From: Elysia marginata
Lineage: Eukaryota; Mollusca; Gastropoda; Plakobranchidae
Assembly (NCBI GenBank): GCA_019649035.1
Contig: BMAT01008265.1
Location: 26,469-47,312, forward strand
Length of the DNA: 20,844 bases
Direction: 5' to 3'
In this document: positions 13,754 to 20,844 of the stretch, in pieces
Numbering within the stretch: the first letter of the stretch is position 1
How the letters are laid out: the number at the start of each line of letters is the position of its first letter
Notes under the pieces: generated by a model
Database searches by the model: none
What the model was told of the DNA's origin: nothing
What the model saw: only the letters and a program-made list of their open reading frames with translations
Translations under genes and position numbers: made by a program

Positions 13754-16301
13754 CTGGAAGGGACAGGGGTGGTGGGGTGTGACAGAGAGAAAAGTAGGTC
13801 TAGAATGTATAATCCATGGAAGGAAAATAAGAGGAATGCAGTTCAACCCTAGAAGTGTCACTTCTTATTTTTTGCGTCATGATTTTCACTAGCTTTAGTG
13901 CTAAAAATAAAATTCCCGTTTATTGGCTGGCTGACACTTCGTAAGTTGAAGAGATTCAAAATGTATACACCTAACCATAATTATGCTTTGTTGTTGTATT
14001 TTTTAAATTAATTTTAGTTTCCATCTGCATACACACATTAAACACTTTTCTTTTATTTTCCATTTAGATAGACAAAGAACTTTAGGATTTACTTTTTACC
14101 ATAACATTCAGAAACTACTGCAGACTTGTGATAAATAATTAATGATTAAAAAAAAATCAGCCATTAGCTTTAATTTGAAAAAGCAACCACATTGAATTGG
14201 GCACGGTAAAGAGTTGACATAATTGTTTCTAAAAAAAAAAAAAGGATATCTTTATACATTTAAAATTTGAAAAAAAAATATAGGCATTAGCTTTTCTACA
14301 TCCTGAGCAATATCATAAAAAAGTTTATTGCAGAGCTGCCCACCCATAGTCAACTGGCCCTAGTACTTTGAGACTTTCACTTCAGTATTATCTTAAGTAT
14401 TTAGTACTCAATACAACAACATGGGCCAACATAGAAAAGACGTATCTATGGAACCCCTATATGAAGATTTTGAGACTTTCACTTCAGTATTATCTAAGGT
14501 ATACGACAACATGGGACAACATTTAAGACGTATCTATGAAACTCCTATATGAGGAGGTTACTTGCAGAAGTTGCTAAGTCTTTTATATTTGAAGTTAAAC
14601 TGTCTCATCTTTCAATTAATTTGAAAGACATTATCTCTTTTTCCTGTAGAAAAAAGATGATCCAGTGCATTTTCTTGGTTATCTTCACATCTTATAGACT
14701 GAACTTTATGATTTCTTGCAAATCTAAACAATCACAGATATTTTCCCAAGCCATAGATCTACATGAAGTTAGTTTTAGTATCATATTTATAGATTTAACA
14801 TCAGTACTCCAGTATTTTGGTAGTCAGTCTGGGACTAGGATACTGATCTCGGTACTGGTTAGCAGCTCTGTTATTAAATATAAGACTCATGTTTTCATAG
14901 AGCCTCAAACTGAAGACGGTCTGGCCAACCTCTGCCTGGCTTACAATGACTTACTCCTATTATTTTTTAGCAGCGAATCGATAAAGATCTACTCACGGAC
15001 AAGTCTGCCTCCTCCTTCTTCAGCTTGGTCTCTGGAGATTTTGAGTTAAAAGAAACTGGAGTTCTCTGCCCCTTGTGAGGTGTTGATGTGACGGGGGCAT
15101 TGGGTTTACGATACGGGCTGATGTTTTGTTGAGGTTTCACTGTGGGTAAAATTTAAAAAAGGAAAGATTGGAGGTGGTTTTAGAGAGATTCTGATTGGAT
15201 AGTTCCTGCTTGTTTTTCCCTCTCTTCCTATTATTCAGTAACACTTTTATTCTGTCTGTCTGCCTGTTTCCTTAATTTATCTCTTTCTGTATTTTCATTT
15301 TCAGACTTTACTTTTAACTGTCGGTCTGACCATCTGTCTCTTTCTCTCAACTCCCATCTCCCACTCTTTCTTTCGCTATATCTACATTCTCAGACATTAT
15401 TTTCTATCGGCTGACTGCAAGCAAACATGCAGCCTTATGAAATAAGGTATCATACATTTCTATAAAAAGACCCCCCCCCCCTATCCCCCCATGCGGTGAG
15501 ATGATGCAGAGTATACTTCATGCCTTAGTGCGTTACTAAAGTGCTGTGTGCATGCTACACAATACCTTTACTAAAGTGCTGTGTACATGCTACACAATAC
15601 CTTTACTAAAGTGCTGTGTGCATGCTACACAATACCTTTACTAAAGTGCTGTGTGCGTGCTACACAATACCTTTAACTAAAGTGCTGTAGAAACAAAAAA
15701 ATTTTGTAAAAAGAGTCTCCAAAATGACCATTGTCAAAAAATCTCACAAAATTTCTACATGCATCATAGTGATACCCAAAAAAAATCTGAAACTCCCCCC
15801 CCTCTAAAAAAAACAGAGAAGGTGAGAAATCAGATAGGCATGAAAAGATGCACGTTACTGTTGAACTTTTGTAATGTAGGTAGGATTTTCAAGCTAGCAG
15901 GCAGCAGGCATGACACATATAAACAGGTAACAGCTGTGACTGTATGTACAAGACTTAAGAGACAGTAAAAAATGCAAGGACTTAAAGGTAAAGAAAAGGC
16001 TTGAGATGAAATATTCTGATAGGGAAATTTAAGGTGAGAAAAAAAACGGAATTGTCTTTTTTTTCTTTTTTCAAACTAAGAAATAGTGGGACCCAACAGG
16101 TGTAGGTCTAAAGAGAAAGACATGCTGATGATGCGAAGGCAGTGGGAGGTGTGTAGGGAAAATTTGAGTAACAATAATAATATTTGTGACTGTAAGAATA
16201 ATAACAATAATAATAATAACAGGTTATTATCTTATTATTATTGTTGTTGTTGTCATTACGATTATTATCATTGTTATTGTTGTTATTTTTATTATTACTA
16301 C

Positions 16302-16341
<40 letters not shown>

Positions 16342-19300
16342 GATATCATTATAGATTCAAAAGACACAGTTGGCTCTGAAAAGTGACTAAAAGAGAGCAT
16401 CAGAAAATATACATAGCAAGTCAGGAGGCTCAGAACATCAGAAAAGAGAGTGGTTTGAAAGTGATGCAAGCAAAAAAAAAAAACAAGAACAAATAGAAAC
16501 ACATTAGTGAGAGGTACAGAGGAATCAAAAGAGAAATAGAAAGAGAATCAAGAGACAAACAGACAAAGAAGTACAGTGAAAATTAGGAGAGAAGGACCAA
16601 AAAGACATACAGAGAGAATCAGGAATGAGACAGAGAAATGAGACACCAAACGACCAACCAGTCTGTGCTCACAATCTGTGACCTCTGACCTCTTAACCAC
16701 AGGCAGTAATTGAAAACGTTAACCAATTAAAGAGATCAAATGTCTCGTTACCAGGACAAATTACTTGAAAGTTTGAAATCATTATGTGACAAAAAAAATT
16801 TTAAAATAACACTTTTGAAAGTTTATATTTTCCTTGTTTTATCCATTTGATTTAAATAAACAAAAGTTTTAACATCTTTCCGCAAAATTTTGTTAATTTC
16901 ATGAAATTTTTTAACGTTTGAAACTCAGAGATATGAATATCTCACATAGAGAAACGCCCTGGAGTGTGAAATAAGTGATATCTCAGTGATTCCCCCCTGG
17001 TTGCGACACAAATCATAGCCCTTCACAGCCAGGCCTTGGCAGTTAAACACTTTATCTGACTGGACCCACCGTATCCGATGCGAGAATTGAACGAATCTTC
17101 CATGCTGGACGGCAGGTCGCCATCTTTGTCTGTCTCGGCTACGACTGTGAGTGGTTTACCTGTAGATAGCGAGGGTCAGCAGGGACCAAAGGTTAGGCTT
17201 TACATGGCATGCACTGAGCGAGCTCAGATTGGGTTAACACTGGGAGGTGAGGGTGTGGAGAGAGAGTTAATTCATAAGCTAAAACTACACAGCTGCCAAC
17301 CTTCCACTATAAATAGATCAGAGATCAATTATGTAATACTTTGTAATTTTGAAATTTCCTTTTCAATGTGTAATGCCTAGCACAGACTTATCTTTTTTAA
17401 TAGTTTTAGGCTGTTCATGTAACAGGAAAATAAGTGAAATGAAGAGGTCATTTCGTTGCTGGAACTTTTCTTTGGGTCATAATGACCCAGTGATATAAAA
17501 TTTAAAGTCATTGTTAGAAAGATGTGTTGTTTTGCCCCTTGAATTTGAGCGCTGAAAATGTGTAATAAAGACGTACTAAAAACAGCAAAACTTTGTTAAA
17601 CGAAATATCGCACCAGAAAAAAAAGATTCTTGGTTTAACCAAAATGGTTTTTGCTATATAAATAACTTACTGAAACTAACCTGGTTAGAATAAAACCCAT
17701 TTAAATTAAAATTGTGAGGCAATCCGGATGAATCAGGCCTATTGTGGAGATACTGACATTGTCTAAAGATCTAAGCTACGCTCAGTCAGACATTGAAAAA
17801 ATTCTAACTCTACCTTTACTATCATGAATTTACTTTTTAAGTCCTTGGTATTTGAAGTGTTCAAATGTCAATTAGATATGTTCCTGGAAAGCTTCAAGTT
17901 TGCATCTCCTAAGATAGTTTGGGGGGAAAATAAGATGACCATGTGCATTTTGCGTGCACATATGGCCTTCATGTATTACAGGCCTATATTTTTTTAAACT
18001 TCCCTGCCAATTCAATAATTGCAGATATTTGCAGAGTCATAATTTCCGTATTTTAGTACTGCTGTATTTTGGAGGTCATTCAAGTATTAAGATACTTAAG
18101 TTGGTTCTGTTTGTCAGCTCTGTTAAATTCTATGACTATATTAGTTGTTAATTAATACACATTATTACTGTGAACATTCTGCAAATACCCAAGATTCAAA
18201 TTGTATCTTGGGTCTTACAGAGTTTCAACAAATTTCAGTAACAGATTAAGGGAAGGAAGCTATTCCAATTAAATAAAATTATATAAAACATGGGAAACTA
18301 GACTTAAAAAATATCCAATCATAAAAATTAAATATGCTAGATTAAACAAAGTACATCATACAGGTACTTTTTAAAAGTAACACAAAAAATCTTCCTTGCT
18401 ATATATGAATACAAATGTTAATAGAAAAATTTTTGAATGCTGCCCATGCAATGCAATGGTTAATAATTTGCAAGACTTGGCCATTCATACATTGTTAAAA
18501 ACAGCTAAGGAAGTGCATTTGAACTTTAATTAGAAATGCCAAATAATATGATTGGGGGTAGCAGGAATCAGCGAAGCATTGCATTTTACATGTAACAAAT
18601 GTTATGCAACCAAAAATATGGCACTGCATTTTTGAGTCATGTATCAATAATATTTCTAATCTTTTTTTTAAAGTTTTTGTACTTATATATCACAGTACTG
18701 GCAGTTGTGCTTACAATAGGACCTTTTTTTATCCTACACTAATAATGCAACACTTTAGTCTTGCATGTATTTTTCTTGATAGGATGGTCTTCATATTCTT
18801 TTGACAATCAAGAATAGATGCTTATAGCTGGAAACCCCCAAGATTTTGCATCCCTGTCAAATTAACCACATCTGACAATATTAATCTAGAAATGTTATAA
18901 TTGTTGCATTACAAGTCGCATGATAAAATCAAAATATTTGCATTACAAATGAATACAAAATTAATTGCAAAGACAAAAAGGACAAAAAAAAATCTGAAAA
19001 AAAAAATAATAAGGCCAGTCTTCGTTCTATTTCTCTCTTTTTTTTATCTACAATAGACTCAAGATGCCTAGAATAATTTTTACCAGAAAAAAATGTATGA
19101 TTTATGCCAATACCTCATTCTGTTTTGCTTATATATTTTCAAGGCAAATAGTGTATAATTATAAACGTGCAATTCTAACAAAAATTTTTTTTAATTAATT
19201 TGTGCAGATACAACTTTCTGCCAGCATGCATCGAGACAGATTAATAACTAAATGTTGTATTGTTCTTACACAAAATATAAAACTTTAGATTTCAGCCCTT

Positions 19301-20568
19301 GCCCACCATGGTTTACTATGATTTGTTTACAAAGGTTTGGCTAGAATTGTATAAAAATTTACTCACCCTAAAAATAAAAAGACACCTTTATTTACAAAAG
19401 ACTAACTTTAAATAAAGAACAGTGTCTTGATAAAACACTGAACAAACCATTTTAAAAGAGACTGAGAAAGTTGAGAGAAAAATGTAGGCAACACACAGTG
19501 GATACCTTATGATTCAAATCTCACAGGGCTGAAGAAAAACTTCCATTTAAGAGGGTTTGAATTACACTCAAAGGATCAGGTTTATTTATTAAGCCACTTC
19601 TCAGTTCTATAATATCTTCCTCTCTTACTCCACCCTTGTGTAAATGCGGAAGCAGACTTATTCTATGGGTATAGACAACTCTATGTAGCTTCTTGGATGG
19701 TAGCTTTGTGCAGTAAAAGTTTATCCTAAAACTGATATACTTCAGAGAAGTAAATTGGCTAGACATTAGATGGAAAACTTTTTGCAAGCCTCAATATAAA
19801 ATATAAACTTTAAATTAAGAGAAATCGAACTTATAAACTTCCAATTATGAGTTCAAACATAACAAAGCCAAAGAGGAGAAAGAAACCTCACAAGCAGAAA
19901 ATTTCAAATTACAAGAAACTCGAATAATCAGACTGCCATTTTGGAGGTTTTCACCATACCTATATTTTTAATGTTATTTTTTTTTCTAGTTTTTGTACTT
20001 ACATCTCAGGGGTATTGGCAGTTGTACTTACAATAGGACCATTTTAAATGCTTACAATAGGACCATTTTAAATGCTTACAATAGGACCATTTTTAAATGC
20101 TTTTAATAAGACCATTTTTTAAATTTATTTCAAATGGGAGGAGGAAACGAGGGCTCTCTTTTGCCTGTGTACTTTTATCAGCTGTTCCACTTAAAATTAT
20201 GGCCATTTGTAAGAAATTGACGCGCAAACTTAGATACAACATGAAAAGAGAGTTGCTTCCACTCAAAATCTCAAAATCTTTAAAGATGGATATCATGTGT
20301 TTTGCCGAGAAATGATTCATATGACCACAAAAAGTATCAACTAACTCACTCACTCAGTCAGTTTGTAACTGTCAGAGTAACCTACCATTGTTAGGGCAAG
20401 AGTGCGGCAAATCTCCCGCGTTCACCCGCGCTGGGTTGCTGTAGGGGGCGCCGTACTGTGCACTGTACTGAGTCCGAGGGTAGATTGGTCGCATGGGGAG
20501 AGGCCCACCTGGTGCGTCCCCGTATTGCAACATGGGGGTCGGAGGTCCACTTCCCGGCACTCCCATAG
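13655..20568 (-). CDS. NEO1: DCC/neogenin/frazzled-type receptor, C-terminal four exons
   Basis: Single-pass netrin/RGM receptor of the immunoglobulin superfamily; only the end of the cytoplasmic tail is in the window. In transcript order, exons 20386-20568, 17070-17159, 14997-15139 and 13655-13753 join in phase (2+180+1, 2+87+1, 2+141, 99 nt) into about 171 residues ending in TAG. The first exon is Pro/Gly/Tyr-rich (PPTPMLQYGDAPGG, TQYSAQYGAPYSN). The middle exons are Ser/Pro-rich and disordered-looking (ISPYRKPNAP, VTSTPHKGQRTPV). The last carries STEELTAEMANLEGLMKDLN, the P3 helix diagnostic of the DCC family, which in vertebrates mediates receptor association and binds FAK and myosin X. 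Ectodomain, transmembrane segment and P1 lie beyond the window on the right. Most invertebrates have one DCC-family gene, so the symbol marks the family rather than proven orthology. Confidence 0.9.
13754..14996 (-). other. NEO1: Receptor last intron
   Basis: 1243-bp AT-rich intron holding the 102-bp tandem duplication (14367-14553). A 166-codon plus-strand frame at 14549-15049 crosses the intron and the antisense of an exon and is not credible as a gene. Confidence 0.8.
14367..14553. repeat. 102-bp tandem duplication
   Basis: TTTGAGACTTTCACTTCAGT begins both 14367 and 14469. The copies stay alignable through ACAACATGGG and GACGTATCTATG to CCTATATGA, with a deletion of about 17 bp in the second copy and few substitutions. 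Confidence 0.88.
14997..15139 (-). CDS. NEO1: Receptor tail exon, basic Ser/Pro-rich
   Basis: Acceptor ttttacccacAG, donor GTGAGT. Reads KPQQNISPYRKPNAPVTSTP, then PVSFNSKSPETKLKKEEADLS. Several Ser/Thr-Pro pairs make it a possible proline-directed kinase target (inference). Ends in phase 0. Confidence 0.88.
15535..15688. repeat. 35-bp tandem array, 4.4 units
   Basis: Unit ACTAAAGTGCTGTGTGCATG + CTACACAATACCTTT at 15535, 15570, 15605 and 15640, plus a partial at 15676. Only single-base differences (G/A in TGTRCATG, A/G in GCRTGC) and one inserted A. High identity implies recent expansion. Each unit contains GTGTGCATGCTACAC, a near-palindrome. Confidence 0.95.
16171..16341. repeat. AAT ... 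ATT palindromic microsatellite
   Basis: Interrupted AAT/AAC triplets (16171-16220) switch to ATT/GTT triplets (16222-16341), with a perfect (ATT)n run at 16304-16341. The switch point can fold into a hairpin. Low-complexity frames of Asn, Ile or Tyr here are artefacts. Confidence 0.92.
16679..16691 (-). promoter_or_regulatory. Perfect DR1 nuclear-receptor motif
   Basis: The minus strand reads AGGTCA-G-AGGTCA, the exact consensus for RXR-partner, HNF4 and COUP-TF binding. It lies in a receptor-gene intron about 380 bp upstream (on that strand, downstream of the exon ending at 17070). Confidence 0.5.
17070..17159 (-). CDS. NEO1: Receptor tail exon with two possible acceptors
   Basis: Donor GTGGGT at 17069-17064. 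From acceptor ctatctacAG it reads KPLTVVAETDKDGDLPSSME, then DSFNSRIGY. A second in-phase acceptor (cactcacAG) 15 nt further in would start at 17144, omit five codons and change the first residue from Gly to Val. Both leave the downstream frame intact. Confidence 0.83.
17473..17489. promoter_or_regulatory. ERE-like perfect palindrome
   Basis: TGGGTCAT-A-ATGACCCA is a perfect 8+8 inverted repeat. It contains GGTCAnnnTGACC, the estrogen-response-element consensus with a 3-bp spacer. Intronic; function is inference. Confidence 0.45.
18671..18730 (+). repeat. Interspersed repeat copy A
   Basis: AGTTTTTGTACTTAYATM...GGCAGTTGTRCTTACAATAGGACC is shared with 19988-20040, about 1.3 kb away in the same orientation. 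Element class unknown. Confidence 0.8.
19988..20124 (+). repeat. Interspersed repeat copy B with 24-bp tandem array
   Basis: Copy B of the 18671 repeat ends in ACTTACAATAGGACC. That end has been amplified into four units of CTTACAATAGGACCATTTTA + AATG at 20027-20050, 20051-20074, 20075-20099 and 20100-20124 (the last diverged). Copy A is not amplified. Confidence 0.88.
20386..20568 (-). CDS. NEO1: Receptor tail exon, proline/tyrosine-rich
   Basis: Acceptor ttctgtccatcccAG with a good pyrimidine tract; donor GTAGGT. Begins with two bases of a codon and then reads MGVPGSGPPTPM, GPLPMRPIYPRTQYSAQY and SNPARVNAGDLP. Leaves one base (G), matching the next exon. Markedly GC-rich against its surroundings, as expected for coding sequence here. 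Confidence 0.88.
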
Positions 20569-20844
20569 CTGGGATGGACAGAAGGAATAGTAAGTGGATG
20601 TAAAAGTTTTGGCAAATCAGAAATAGTGAGTGGTGGACAAATAAGTTGGTTTTTTTTTTTGAAGAGGAGGAATAGTAAGGGAATGTTCAAGGTTTGTCTA
20701 GAGAAGGAATAACTGGACGGATTTAAGGTCTCTCGACCAGGGTGAACTCGTCAGATGTTGCAGTTTTCCCTTCTGTAGGCACTGCAGTTTTGAACAAGAC
20801 ATTTCTCCTAACCTTCTTAACTTATAAAGTTTCATAAAATTATC
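20569..20844 (-). other. NEO1: Receptor intron continuing off the window
   Basis: Sequence upstream of the 20386-20568 exon on the minus strand. No further exon recognised before the window edge; the next coding exon should end with a single-base overhang. Confidence 0.7.

Larger units (their letters stand above)
15140..17069 (-). other. NEO1: Receptor intron with several repeats
   Basis: 1930-bp intron. Contains a C-run (15470-15490), the 35-bp array (15535-15688), the AAT/ATT microsatellite (16171-16341), an A/G-rich stretch (16376-16640) and a perfect DR1 (16679-16691). Confidence 0.8.
17160..20385 (-). other. NEO1: Receptor intron, largest in window
   Basis: 3226-bp AT-rich intron containing an ERE-like palindrome (17473-17489), a two-copy interspersed repeat (18671, 19988) and a 24-bp array (20027-20124). 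None of the short frames inside resembles a known protein. Confidence 0.8.

Noticed and set aside
14549..15049. Longest open frame in the window (166 codons, plus strand)
   Set aside because: It runs across an intron and the antisense of a well-supported receptor exon, has no recognisable domain and overlaps a dispersed repeat segment. AT-rich composition explains its length.
15470..15490. C-run as a possible G-quadruplex/i-motif
   Set aside because: Only two runs are present rather than four; a simple homopolymer with slippage is more likely.
16086..16502. Frames rich in Asn, Ile or Tyr on both strands
   Set aside because: Direct translations of the AAT/ATT microsatellite.
20391..20690. 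Other-frame translations over the GC-rich receptor exon
   Set aside because: Shadows of the exon at 20386-20568. Only the frame that joins the neighbouring exons in phase gives a continuous receptor tail.

Overview
This is an AT-rich, intron-rich metazoan genomic window. Two protein-coding genes are identifiable, each split into short exons with GT-AG introns and consistent phases, and they converge tail to tail. The organism is a bilaterian animal. The tRNA-derived SINE-like repeats, the microsatellite-rich introns and the pairing of a two-chain-type trypsin gene with a neogenin/DCC/frazzled gene suggest a lophotrochozoan, perhaps a gastropod mollusc. That taxonomic call is inference; no rRNA or mitochondrial marker is present to settle it.

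Region 1 (289-5412, + strand): the 3' part of an S1-family serine protease gene. Six exons (289-386, 1022-1187, 2323-2422, 3539-3678, 4356-4455, 5218-5339) join into one open frame of 241 residues. They carry the whole His/Asp/Ser triad, Asp189 (trypsin specificity) and the usual disulphide cysteines. The signal peptide, any pro-domain and the IVGG activation site lie upstream of the window. An AATAAA follows the stop by 50 bp. Just before the first visible exon, its splice acceptor and first codons are duplicated as a decoy copy.

Region 2 (5413-13654): no coding exon is visible. It holds two tRNA-SINE-like elements (about 5821 and 8555), a 22/28-bp minisatellite, a polypurine tract, a 175-bp inverted-repeat element (MITE-like, 10545-10719), a decayed array of about 60-bp period (12059-12440) and a decayed array of about 219-bp period (12838-13640). 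Much of 6790-13654 could be the long 3' UTR of the minus-strand gene, but the true poly(A) site cannot be fixed from sequence.

Region 3 (13655-20568, - strand): the last four coding exons of a DCC/neogenin/frazzled-type netrin/RGM receptor. They encode only the C-terminal part of the cytoplasmic tail, ending in the diagnostic P3 helix. Two in-frame acceptors 15 bp apart on one exon could give a five-residue isoform difference. The introns hold tandem repeats (35-bp, 102-bp and 24-bp units), an AAT/ATT palindromic microsatellite, a perfect DR1 and a perfect ERE-like palindrome.

The two genes have no evident shared function; the protease is secreted or extracellular and the receptor is neural/guidance type. 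I see no prokaryote-like operon, CRISPR, tRNA or rRNA gene, and no convincing wholly new system. The strongest second-look signals are the tandem acceptors, the decoy acceptor duplication, the perfect nuclear-receptor-type sites and the periodic repeats carrying poly(A) hexamers.
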